DNA of 6,218 nucleotides from Caldora sp. SIO3E6 (GCA_010672185.1 JAAHHL010000445.1:1-6218), one strand, 5' to 3'. Shown: positions 1 to 5,491, numbered from the stretch's first letter. Notes: generated by a model not told the origin, from the letters alone. Numbers and translations: made by a program.

Positions 1-13
1 TTTCTAACATTAT

Positions 14-748
14 TCAACCAGATTTAATCTTAGGTTCTGCTCCAGAAGCTCCTTTGGGGTCTTTGGCTGGTACATTACTCCCTTGGGGCTCATAGGTTAG
101 TTGCTGACGCCCATTGCGAATTACCCGGAGCATATCATTCAACTGCTGCTCAATATTGATGAGTACTGAATCAGCATAGTCATCAGCACCATTTTGAATG
201 TCCTCACATTCTGTTATGGCATGTTGACGCATTTGCTCTAATTCTTGCTTGGCTTGCAGGCGCATCCTGTCAATTTCAGCCAGAGTTTGCTGCTTAAGGG
301 TTTCGCACTCTTGGCTCACTTGTTTACGAATTTGGTTAGCCTCAAGTTCTGCCTGTTGAATTATGCCCATTTCATCTAAAAGCTGATCCGCACGTCGCTC
401 AGCTACGTCCACAATTTCCTGGGCATAATCTTCAGCTTGCACAAGTATATCTTCCCTCTCCTGCACCAGCTCTTCTGCTGCCTTAAAAGCATGAGGCAGA
501 TTTTCCCGCACCAAATCCAGCTGAGCCAGAAATATCTCCTCATCAACCAAAGTGCGCTTTGTCAGGGGGATGTGGGGACTCTCAAACAGCATATCCTCCA
601 GCCGATTAAGTTCTTGCTGGATATCTATACCCCGCTCGGCATTCGGAGGTGGTTCACTCGGTTGATTGGGGTTTGACGCTCTTGGCGTTGCTACCGCTGT
701 GCTATCGGTTTTGGGAGAGTCTATTCCAGGGGAGTCTCGGTGTAACAT
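14..748 (-). CDS. DivIVA-like coiled-coil protein (Cdv3-type, cyanobacterial)
   Basis: The product is a soluble, highly charged protein of 244 residues counted from the ATG at 748; a TTG at 754 would add two residues. The first 40 or so residues are a low-complexity Pro/Ser/Asn-rich tail. A conserved-looking block follows (about residues 43-75, including LNRLEDMLFESPHIPLTKRT). Residues 80-210 are an almost unbroken heptad-rich helix full of Glu, Gln, Arg and Ala (VQEREDILVQAEDYAQEI and similar), and the C-terminus is polar and disordered. I see no signal peptide or membrane segment. This layout matches cyanobacterial DivIVA-like proteins, often annotated as DivIVA-domain or ATP-synthase-b-like; Cdv3 of Synechococcus is one that affects cell division. 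A cell-division or polarity role is inferred from that resemblance. Its start lies inside the end of coaD (28 bp overlap), so it is probably co-transcribed and translationally coupled. No convincing Shine-Dalgarno sequence precedes the ATG. Confidence 0.7.
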   Translation of the reverse strand: MLHRDSPGIDSPKTDSTAVATPRASNPNQPSEPPPNAERGIDIQQELNRLEDMLFESPHIPLTKRTLVDEEIFLAQLDLVRENLPHAFKAAEELVQEREDILVQAEDYAQEIVDVAERRADQLLDEMGIIQQAELEANQIRKQVSQECETLKQQTLAEIDRMRLQAKQELEQMRQHAITECEDIQNGADDYADSVLINIEQQLNDMLRVIRNGRQQLTYEPQGSNVPAKDPKGASGAEPKIKSG

Positions 749-1209
749 TGGCAAAGATCAAGGGCAACCTGCTGAGGAACAAGATGAGCGACAGAGCCAC
801 CAAATTTGGCAACTTCTTTCACTACGCTACTACTTAAAAAACTATATTCGTTAGAAGTGGCTAGAAAAACCGTTTCAATCTCATTCCAGAGAGTTTTATT
901 GGTGTGAGCCATTTGAAGTTCCCCTTCAAAGTCTGACAGTACCCGTAGTCCCCGCAACAACACTTGAGCATTTTTCAGTTTGGCATACTCCACAGTCAGA
1001 CCAATAAAGCTATCTACCTCTACATTAGTTAAATGTTGTGTAGATAGGCTAATTTGCTCAATTCTTTTCTGTACAGTAAATAGGGGAGATTTACTAGGAT
1101 TGCGCAGTACTGCCACAATTACCTGATCGAAAAGCTTACAGCCACGCTCTATGATATCGAGGTGTCCTAGGGTAATGGGATCAAAGCTACCTGGATAAAT
1201 TGCAATCAC
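721..1209 (-). CDS. coaD: Phosphopantetheine adenylyltransferase (CoaD)
   Basis: CoaD transfers AMP from ATP to 4'-phosphopantetheine, giving dephospho-CoA and pyrophosphate, the penultimate step of coenzyme A synthesis in the cytoplasm. The family hallmarks are all visible: N-terminal IAIYPGSFDPITLGHLDII with the TxGH nucleotidyltransferase motif, LLRGLRVLSDFEGELQMA in the middle, and the C-terminal EYSFLSSSVVKEVA with the SSS-x-VKE motif. I chose the GTG at 1209, which gives 162 residues, because family members begin immediately before IAIYPGSFDP and are about 160 residues long. An in-frame ATG at 1251 would add 14 residues (MGIVNLLIFCNAFP) not typical of the family. Neither start has a strong ribosome-binding site. 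On the minus strand a TATACT box (plus coordinates 1354-1359) is a possible -10 element without a clear -35. The end of the gene overlaps the DivIVA-like gene. Confidence 0.95.
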   Translation of the reverse strand: MIAIYPGSFDPITLGHLDIIERGCKLFDQVIVAVLRNPSKSPLFTVQKRIEQISLSTQHLTNVEVDSFIGLTVEYAKLKNAQVLLRGLRVLSDFEGELQMAHTNKTLWNEIETVFLATSNEYSFLSSSVVKEVAKFGGSVAHLVPQQVALDLCQCYTETPLE

Positions 1210-1276
1210 GGGGAAGGCATTACAGAAAATTAGCAGATTGACAATCCCCATCTATGCAAGATCGGGGAATCTAAGT

Positions 1277-1296
1277 TTGCCTAGTAAAGAAGGCAA
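1277..1296. repeat. Short inverted repeat in the coaD leader
   Basis: TTGCCT (1277-1282) and AGGCAA (1291-1296) form a 6-bp stem with an 8-nt loop, extendable by one G-T pair. It lies upstream of coaD on the side where its transcript would begin. No U-run follows it on the coaD strand, so it is not a convincing terminator, and any regulatory role is unsupported beyond position. Confidence 0.3.
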
Positions 1297-1424
1297 GCCA
1301 GATTGCTTCTGCACCTAATAGTTTTTAGGTTCAGGAAACTTGGTCACTAGTTCAGTATAGTTGCTTTTTGGCAAATCTTGAGCCCTCAAGGGTGACAACA
1401 CAGTTAAAAGTTGTCTTCTTTTTT

Positions 1425-1441
1425 CCCTACACCCTACACCC
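1425..1441. repeat. Heptanucleotide tandem repeat (CCCTACA x2 plus CCC)
   Basis: Two perfect head-to-tail copies of CCCTACA are followed by a partial third copy. Short tandem heptamers of this pyrimidine-rich type are a known class of dispersed repeat in heterocyst-forming cyanobacteria (STRR). The copy number here is too low to be sure this belongs to that class. It sits in the non-coding spacer between coaD and the TVP38-type gene. Confidence 0.6.
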
Positions 1442-1505
1442 GAGTGAACGAAATTTTGGGTGGGATTTCTTGAGCTTTGTGTCCAAAAATTATAAGTTAT
1501 CTCTT

Positions 1506-1586
1506 CTCCCTCAGCTCCCTCAGCTCCCTCAGCCTCCTCAGCTCCCTCAGCTTCCTCAGCTCCCTCAGCTCCCTCAGCCTCCTCAG
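1506..1586. repeat. 9-bp tandem repeat array, nine units
   Basis: Nine contiguous 9-bp units end in TCAG. Six are CTCCCTCAG, two are CCTCCTCAG (units 4 and 9) and one is CTTCCTCAG (unit 6); a partial tenth follows. The plus strand is almost pure pyrimidine except for the AG of each unit. Because 9 is divisible by 3, the array keeps frames open and produces spurious Leu-Pro-Gln or Leu-Ser-Ser peptides. Those frames lack a ribosome-binding site and any other protein-like sequence, so I treat the array as non-coding. The variant units recur in an order (A A B at the end, A A A B at the start) that hints at duplication of multi-unit blocks. Confidence 0.9.
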
Positions 1587-1689
1587 CTCCACACCCATCT
1601 ATCTTATCAGCAATAATTGTGCTTGCTCTCAGGACAAACTAAGGTTGCGAGATTTTAATCTTAGGTAAGCTCAGCTTTCCCAAGAACCA

Positions 1690-2343
1690 ATGACCAACCA
1701 CAAAAGACCACGTTTTTGGCTAGCGATCGCTCTTGGAGTCTTTATCCTAGTTTGTCTTTTGGAGCCGCTACAAGCTTTATTCAATCAAGCCTTACTAGTT
1801 AACCAGTTGGAAGGATTGGGGTACTCAGCAGTTTTTTTGTTTATCTTGGTGTACTCCATTGCTACTGTACTGGGTGTTCCTGGTACTATCCTCACTATTG
1901 CTGGCGGTGGAGTATTTGGTTTATTTTGGGGTACGCTTTGGTCTGTAGTTGGGGCAACTTTGGGAGCGATTGGAGCCTTCTTGTTAGCGCGTTATTTACT
2001 CAGGGATTGGACTAAGAGTCGATTTAGGCGTCACAAAGCTTTGGTAAGTTTCCATCAAGCAGTTTTGCACAAGCCTCTAGCTTTTGTATTAGCAGTGCGC
2101 TTTGCCCCTATCTCTCCTTTCAATATAGTAAATTTTCTGTTTGGTTTAACAGCAATTGACCTGCGCAATTATGCTACAGGCACCTTTTTTGGCATTATTC
2201 CGGGAACTTTGGCTTATACCTGGCTGGGAGTGACAGGGGAGGAAGTATTGCAAGGAGGCGATCGCTTACCCTTCTTCCTGGCACTGGGTATGCTGACTCT
2301 ACTTTCATTGTTACCAATGTGCCGGTCGCATAAGGGCACTTAA
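1690..2343 (+). CDS. TVP38/TMEM64 (DedA-superfamily, VTT domain) membrane protein
   Basis: This is a 217-residue integral membrane protein with a hydrophobic segment at about 10-30 and a VTT-type core from about 40 to 175. Family signatures are visible: a glycine-rich re-entrant stretch GVPGTILTIAGGGVFGLFWG (about 62-81), then RFAPISPFNIVNFLFG (about 137-152), which carries the R-x-x-P-x-x-P-F-x-x-x-N-x-x-x-G pattern, and a last hydrophobic helix (about 193-209). Related DedA and VTT proteins are implicated in moving lipids across membranes and in membrane homeostasis; the substrate here cannot be deduced. The length is normal for the family. The ATG is preceded by a weak ribosome-binding region. 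Two HIP1 octamers (1723-1730 and 2258-2265) lie within the gene, as expected for resident cyanobacterial DNA. It is divergent from coaD and stands alone; the next gene is almost 250 bp away and compositionally different. Confidence 0.9.
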   Translation: MTNHKRPRFWLAIALGVFILVCLLEPLQALFNQALLVNQLEGLGYSAVFLFILVYSIATVLGVPGTILTIAGGGVFGLFWGTLWSVVGATLGAIGAFLLARYLLRDWTKSRFRRHKALVSFHQAVLHKPLAFVLAVRFAPISPFNIVNFLFGLTAIDLRNYATGTFFGIIPGTLAYTWLGVTGEEVLQGGDRLPFFLALGMLTLLSLLPMCRSHKGT

Positions 2344-2496
2344 ACTGCAAGCAAAGACTATGATCGAAACTACTGTAAATGAATCAAGTTATAGCTAGAA
2401 TTTTTGGGGAGTGTGCCTGTACAATCGATAAAAACTATACCTGCTCCCAGTTGTTCCAGGATTGCACTGCTGCCAGTTTCGAGTTATGCTTTGAGG

Positions 2497-2514
2497 GGTT
2501 GATTTATTTCAACC
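2497..2514 (+). terminator. Weak hairpin downstream of the VTT gene
   Basis: GGTTGA (2497-2502) and TCAACC (2509-2514) form a 6-bp stem with a 6-nt AT-rich loop, followed by a U-rich stretch (TGTTTATTTCT). It could be a weak intrinsic terminator for the upstream gene or a structure in the leader of the TIR gene. The stem is short and lies about 150 bp past the stop codon, so confidence is low. Confidence 0.3.
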
Positions 2515-2528
2515 TGTTTATTTCTAAC

Positions 2529-2536
2529 AAGGAGGT
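2529..2536 (+). promoter_or_regulatory. Perfect Shine-Dalgarno AAGGAGGT far upstream of the TIR gene
   Basis: AAGGAGGT is fully complementary to the 16S rRNA 3' end, yet it is 55 nt before the TIR start codon and has no ATG at normal spacing. Directly after it is a hairpin, AGTCTC (2540-2545) and GAGACT (2551-2556). A TTG at 2549-2551 opens a 12-codon frame ending at the TGA 2585-2587, four bases before the TIR ATG; the spacing from the AAGGAGGT is long (12 nt). An ATG-TGA start-stop pair sits at 2582-2587. This may be a short upstream leader frame coupled to the TIR gene, or a chance match. Confidence 0.3.
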
Positions 2537-2591
2537 ATTAGTCTCTAGTTGAGACTTAACCAACTTCTAGAACTTAACAGTATGTGAGACT

Positions 2592-3482
2592 ATGGTAGGT
2601 ATCTTTTTAAGTTGGAACGGTGACGCTGGTAGGGAAATTGCCAAAACATTACGAGACTTGCTCCCAATATATCTGCATGGCTCAAGTCCCTTCATGTCTG
2701 AAATTGATATTGAGAAGGGTAGTCAATGGAGAGATACTCTAGACAGCATACTTAGAGAGACTAGCTATGGGATGTTTATCCTAACACCCGAAAATACTGT
2801 ACAAGTATCAGAATGGATGGCATACGAAGCTGGTGCAGCTATCGCAACAAAAGGTAAAAAGATTAATGTTTGTACTCTTTTGTTTGATGTACAGCCTACC
2901 TCTATGCCGCAATACTTAGTAAATTTTCAATTTTCTAGCTTTCAGGAGGAAGACTGGAAAAAGCTTTTTCGTCAGATTTATGATGAACTACAACATAATT
3001 TTGAAGAACCCAATATAAAAGGAAATCGCTCTGAACAATTTGACAGAGCGTTCAATTTATTTTGGGAGTACTTTAGAAAAAAAGTTGAAAGCACACTACA
3101 AGAAATTAAACCATCTTCTAAAGATAGTGTACATGATGAAAATTGGAGAGATGGAAAAGCATTTTCGATCAACGACCCAGAAATGATAAAAGTAGAAAGA
3201 GCACTACATGAGTTTAGTAGCTTTGTTGCAAAAATTCCGAGTATTGAAACGAAAATAGATGATTTATTTAACCAGGTTATTAATTTTCAGTCTCGTCTTG
3301 CACCGCCATTACGTGAAACAGGACTTCTAACTAGTGGGAAATCTAATAGCGGGAGCAAAGACCGCTATGATCCATCTTCCTTGCGCCGTCTTCAAAATAT
3401 TGTAATCAGTATTGAAAGGGATGGTCTGCTTGATGACGAAAACCTTAAGGAGTTGAAATCTGCACTTGAAGAGTTAACCTAA
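2592..3482 (+). CDS. thsB: TIR-domain protein, Thoeris ThsB-like
   Basis: This 296-residue protein starts directly at the first beta strand of a TIR domain: GIFLSWNGD (3-11), then PFMSEIDIEKGSQW (33-46), the strand YGMFILTPEN (59-68) and SEWMAYEAGAA (73-83). In the last motif Trp75 and Glu79 occupy the positions of the W-x-x-x-E signature, and Glu79 is the likely catalytic glutamate of TIR NAD+-consuming enzymes. The domain ends near residue 135. The rest (about 135-296) is mainly helical and charged, with an FDRAFNLFWEYFRKK helix, a coiled-coil-like stretch (about 200-235) and a C-terminal helix pair; I do not recognise it. There is no signal peptide or membrane segment. The in-frame stop at 2568-2570 fixes the ATG at 2592, which has no proper Shine-Dalgarno of its own. 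With the TM-Macro protein two genes on, it fits type II Thoeris ThsB, which makes a nucleotide signal from NAD+ on phage infection. That role is inferred. Confidence 0.82.
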   Translation: MVGIFLSWNGDAGREIAKTLRDLLPIYLHGSSPFMSEIDIEKGSQWRDTLDSILRETSYGMFILTPENTVQVSEWMAYEAGAAIATKGKKINVCTLLFDVQPTSMPQYLVNFQFSSFQEEDWKKLFRQIYDELQHNFEEPNIKGNRSEQFDRAFNLFWEYFRKKVESTLQEIKPSSKDSVHDENWRDGKAFSINDPEMIKVERALHEFSSFVAKIPSIETKIDDLFNQVINFQSRLAPPLRETGLLTSGKSNSGSKDRYDPSSLRRLQNIVISIERDGLLDDENLKELKSALEELT

Positions 3483-3542
3483 TATTTACACTCCCCCAAC
3501 TCTAGCTAATTTGATTACTCTACAGACGAAAACATTTCTAAG

Positions 3543-3547
3543 AGGAG
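3543..3547 (+). promoter_or_regulatory. Ribosome-binding site of the middle cassette gene
   Basis: AGGAG lies 7 nt before the ATG at 3555. It is the best-placed Shine-Dalgarno sequence of the three-gene cassette; the genes on either side lack one. This argues that the middle gene is genuinely and strongly translated. Confidence 0.7.
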
Positions 3548-3554
3548 CAAAAAA

Positions 3555-4010
3555 ATGAACACAAAAAGGATTCAACCTAAAGATGTAGATGGCTATCTAG
3601 CTCTAAAAGATCTTGCACAAGCTTTATGTGACGAGCCTAATAATGTAGATGGTATTTTAGTTCTTTGCCCTAAGAGTGATGAACCAATTTTTCTTGTTGT
3701 TTGCACTTCGCAAAATTTTCAAGGAGTTGATAATGATGCTCTTGGTGGGCGTATTCTTGAGGTAATAAGATTTTCGGATAATTTAGTTATTAGTCATGAA
3801 AACTTCAATCCAGGCAATATCAAATCAATTGTTTACGAGTTTGATGATCTGGTCTTTGTTGTTTATAAAGTTAGAGGAGACAATCTTCAAGATGTATATC
3901 TAGTTCTTGTAAATACAAAGGATAAAGATTTAGGAGCTTTTAATGCAAATCGTGGTCGAGTTCGTGCCCAAATGGAAGTTGCTATCAAGAGAATGGGATT
4001 ACTGAATTGA
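3555..4010 (+). CDS. Unrecognised 151-aa protein, possible roadblock/LC7-like fold
   Basis: I do not recognise this gene with confidence. The product is a small, acidic, soluble protein without membrane segments. Its apparent secondary structure is an N-terminal helix (DGYLALKDLAQALCDE), strand (GILVLCPK), strand (PIFLVVCTS), helix (GGRILEVIRFSDN), strand (IKSIVYEF), strand (LVFVVYKVR), strand (VYLVLVNTK) and a terminal helix (NRGRVRAQMEVAIKRM). The order helix-strand-strand-helix-strand-strand-strand-helix, with a final VYLVLVN strand followed by a D-L-G and an Arg-rich helix, resembles bacterial roadblock/LC7 proteins, which usually partner small GTPases or form dimeric scaffolds. This is a pattern judgement only. 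It lies 72 bp after the TIR gene and 135 bp before the TM-Macro gene on the same strand, shares their AT-rich composition, and is probably part of the same transcript. A plausible role is accessory, regulatory or immunity function in the Thoeris-like cassette. Confidence 0.7.
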   Translation: MNTKRIQPKDVDGYLALKDLAQALCDEPNNVDGILVLCPKSDEPIFLVVCTSQNFQGVDNDALGGRILEVIRFSDNLVISHENFNPGNIKSIVYEFDDLVFVVYKVRGDNLQDVYLVLVNTKDKDLGAFNANRGRVRAQMEVAIKRMGLLN

Positions 4011-4145
4011 ATAAAAAGCTTTTAACGTTCTATAGAAAAAGATTACCAGCACTCGCAGAGTATAAATTAACTTGGGCTAATCAAGGATAGTGACAAATTT
4101 TATGCAAAGTTTTTGAGTGAAAATAGCTCTAGTTTTTAGACATAT

Positions 4146-5027
4146 ATGATTTATCCTAACTTGGCGCAGCGGGTCATCATTGGCATCAAAAAACAGCCGC
4201 TAAAACTACTGACAAGTATATTTTTAGCATATGCTGCTATCTGGACAATTTTAGAACCTATTATTGGAATTGTCCCAAATGCAGCACAATCCTTTTCAGG
4301 AGACGTGAAGTTTTTTACTTTGATTGTGATTAGTTTGTGTATAGGCTTTTATAGAAATGCTGTTCCCAATTCAATAAATATTAAGCATGGAAATTATTCT
4401 ATAGTTATTCTATTTGGTGATTTGTTTTCATGTAATGGGTTTAAAGTTATTCCTGTGAGCCGTTATTTCTTTGAAACTCAAGTTGTACCAACAAGTTTGC
4501 AAAGTAAAATAATTCAGATGTTTGTACAAAGTAGAGAAGGTGACAAAGGGTTTTCACTTTATAATCAATCGCTATCTAGTGCTTTACAGAGTACAGCATA
4601 TGAGGAGAGACATAGAGGTGCAACTAACCAGAAGGAAAGGTATTACCCTTTAGGCGCTACCGCTGTTCTAGAACTAGATGGTAATAACTACATGATGTTT
4701 GCTCTTACTGAAACTGAGTTGAAAGGATATATTCCAAAGGATAACTGCAATGTTTCAAGAATGTGGATTGCATTAGAAAATTTTTGGAGAGAAGCGAGAA
4801 TTAATGCACGAGGTAAGGTTATAAATATTCCATTAATTGGAAGTGGTGTAACAGGTATCAAATTAAATCCTAGCCGTCTTTTAGAAGTTAACTTTTTGGC
4901 ACTTGTAAATGAGCTCGAAGAAGGTGGAAAAATTACTACTGAGGAAGTAAGAATAGTACTTCATCCAAAATATATAGAAGACATCAACTTGAGTGATTTT
5001 CAAAGCATTTGGAGTAGTGGATTTTAG
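4146..5027 (+). CDS. thsA: Membrane-anchored macro-domain protein, Thoeris type II ThsA-like effector
   Basis: The protein has 293 residues. Two transmembrane segments lie near the N-terminus (about 21-43, LLTSIFLAYAAIWTILEPI onward; and about 54-69, around FFTLIVISLCIGFY). A short linker leads to a macro-like domain (about 84-285). Its signatures are SIVILFGDLF (85-94), GFKVIPVSRYFFET (98-111), YYPLGATAVLEL (166-177), MMFALTETEL (183-192) and the glycine-rich ligand loop IPLIGSGVTGI (228-238). This pattern corresponds to the ThsA macro domain family (formerly DUF6430). In type II Thoeris, ThsA is a TM-Macro effector whose macro domain senses the signal made by the TIR enzyme and whose membrane part then disrupts the inner membrane. 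All expected parts are present and the length looks complete. The ATG has no Shine-Dalgarno sequence; the 135-bp spacer before it includes a perfect palindrome AAAAGCTTTT (4014-4023) but no clear promoter. Family assignment comes from recalled motifs. Confidence 0.82.
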   Translation: MIYPNLAQRVIIGIKKQPLKLLTSIFLAYAAIWTILEPIIGIVPNAAQSFSGDVKFFTLIVISLCIGFYRNAVPNSINIKHGNYSIVILFGDLFSCNGFKVIPVSRYFFETQVVPTSLQSKIIQMFVQSREGDKGFSLYNQSLSSALQSTAYEERHRGATNQKERYYPLGATAVLELDGNNYMMFALTETELKGYIPKDNCNVSRMWIALENFWREARINARGKVINIPLIGSGVTGIKLNPSRLLEVNFLALVNELEEGGKITTEEVRIVLHPKYIEDINLSDFQSIWSSGF

Positions 5028-5071
5028 AATAATAACATTAAGTAGATACCAACTAACTAACAACCCTCTTG

Positions 5072-5124
5072 CAGCGGACGGACACAAATTTTCGATGCTT
5101 AGTGTAAGATGCTTGTCGCCGCTG
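5072..5124 (+). other. Imperfect stem upstream of the small candidate gene
   Basis: CAGCGG (5072-5077) pairs with CCGCTG (5119-5124), and the stem continues as CG/CG and ACA/TGT with single-base bulges at A5078 and G5081, about 11 pairs in all. The loop contains a direct repeat GATGCTT (5094-5100 and 5109-5115) flanking a CTTA-GTG-TAAG mini-hairpin. It lies just downstream of the TM-Macro gene and upstream of the 59-codon frame, so it could be a 3' end structure or a leader. No family recognised. Confidence 0.35.
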
Positions 5125-5138
5125 ATGGGGAACCTTAG

Positions 5139-5318
5139 ATGGCAGGCAGCGAGACTCGACTCGAAAGGATATCTGCTGCGCTTCCTTATTTTGCAGGTGT
5201 AGTTGACTTAATGCTTGAAGCAAATCCTAATTTAACTCACACTCAAGTCCGTCAGATCAACCGATTCTGCGATCGCTCTTGCTTAAAGCTAGGTGCGCTA
5301 GATTTTAGAGGAGAATGA
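5139..5318 (+). CDS. Small hypothetical protein (59 aa)
   Basis: This short frame begins at the ATG 5139 and ends at TGA 5316-5318. The peptide has natural-looking composition: an amphipathic first helix (ETRLERISAALPYFAGVV), then DLMLEANPNLTHTQVRQI, which reads like a helix-capping NP-x-LT turn and second helix, and a Cys-containing tail (NRFCDRSCLKL). It could be a small helical or DNA-binding protein, but I cannot name a family. GGGGA (5127-5131) sits 7 nt before the start and is an acceptable ribosome-binding site. A HIP1 octamer lies inside (5269-5276), and the GC content is higher than in the upstream cassette, suggesting resident cyanobacterial DNA or a separate origin. An inverted repeat AGGAGAA/TTCTCCT (5309-5315 and 5331-5337) spans its stop codon. 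It could instead be the remnant of a longer gene. Confidence 0.45.
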   Translation: MAGSETRLERISAALPYFAGVVDLMLEANPNLTHTQVRQINRFCDRSCLKLGALDFRGE

Positions 5319-5353
5319 AGTGAGCTTAATTTCTCCTAGGACTTAATCAATTA

Positions 5354-5383
5354 GAGGTCTTGGTAAGGGTTTACCGAGACCTC
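5354..5383 (+). terminator. Strong terminator-like hairpin
   Basis: GAGGTCTTGGTAA (5354-5366) pairs with TTACCGAGACCTC (5371-5383) over 13 bp with a single T-G wobble, closing a GGGT loop. The downstream strand is AT-rich (ATTACTTTTG), although the T-run is short. It most likely ends transcription of the Thoeris-like cassette and/or the small gene before the toxin-antitoxin module. Confidence 0.65.
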
Positions 5384-5434
5384 ATTACTTTTGAGCATGG
5401 ATTGATATCAAGTTTGAATAAACAGTCGTTGGAA

Positions 5435-5454
5435 GGGCGCACGTCGGTGCGCCC
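5435..5454. repeat. GC-rich palindrome GGGCGCAC-GTCG-GTGCGCCC
   Basis: A perfect 8-bp GC-rich stem with a 4-nt loop stands out from its AT-rich surroundings. Similar GGGCGCA...TGCGCCC palindromes are, to my recollection, dispersed in intergenic regions of filamentous cyanobacteria, so it may be a REP-like interspersed element. No T-run follows, so it is a poor intrinsic terminator on its own. Confidence 0.5.
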
Positions 5455-5473
5455 CTAAGGTTCTACAATAATG

Positions 5474-5491
5474 TATGTACATTTGTGCATA
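5474..5491. promoter_or_regulatory. Operator-like inverted repeat upstream of brnT
   Basis: TATGTACA (5474-5481) and TGTGCATA (5484-5491) form an inverted repeat with arms matching at 7 of 8 positions and a 2-bp spacer. It ends 11 nt before the preferred brnT ATG. BrnA antitoxins are ribbon-helix-helix DNA-binding proteins that repress their own operon, so this is a good candidate for the BrnA/BrnTA operator. The inner ATGTACAT is itself a perfect palindrome. Confidence 0.45.

Larger units (their letters stand above)
1210..1689. other. Repeat-bearing divergent intergenic region
   Basis: About 480 bp separate the divergent coaD and TVP38-type genes. They contain the heptamer and 9-mer repeats, the short inverted repeat listed above, and a CTTGAG-CC-CTCAAG inverted repeat at 1377-1390. 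I see no tRNA, no protein-like reading frame and no riboswitch-type conserved core. Promoters for both flanking genes must lie here or nearby, but I cannot define a good -35/-10 pair for either. Confidence 0.6.

Noticed and set aside
437..854. Plus-strand frames opposite the DivIVA-like gene and coaD
   Set aside because: They are antisense to two well-supported genes and their products resemble nothing.
1377..1390. CTTGAG-CC-CTCAAG as a regulatory site
   Set aside because: It is a short inverted repeat with no conserved counterpart that I can see in the window; chance occurrence cannot be excluded.
1506..1586. CRISPR-like array
   Set aside because: Units are 9 bp and directly contiguous with no spacers.
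1368..1668. Open frames across the 9-bp repeats encoding Leu-Pro-Gln or Leu-Ser-Ser runs
   Set aside because: They are open only because the repeat unit is a multiple of three without stops; the flanking sequence is not protein-like and there is no ribosome-binding site.
2978..3172. Minus-strand frame inside the TIR gene
   Set aside because: It lies wholly within a recognised coding region, with Ser/Leu/Cys-rich antisense-type composition.
4014..4023. AAAAGCTTTT palindrome as a terminator between the middle gene and the TM-Macro gene
   Set aside because: It has no loop and almost no GC pairs, so it cannot form a stable intrinsic terminator.
4881..5202. Minus- and plus-strand frames across the end of the TM-Macro gene
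   Set aside because: They overlap the conserved C-terminus of that gene and have no family features or ribosome-binding sites.
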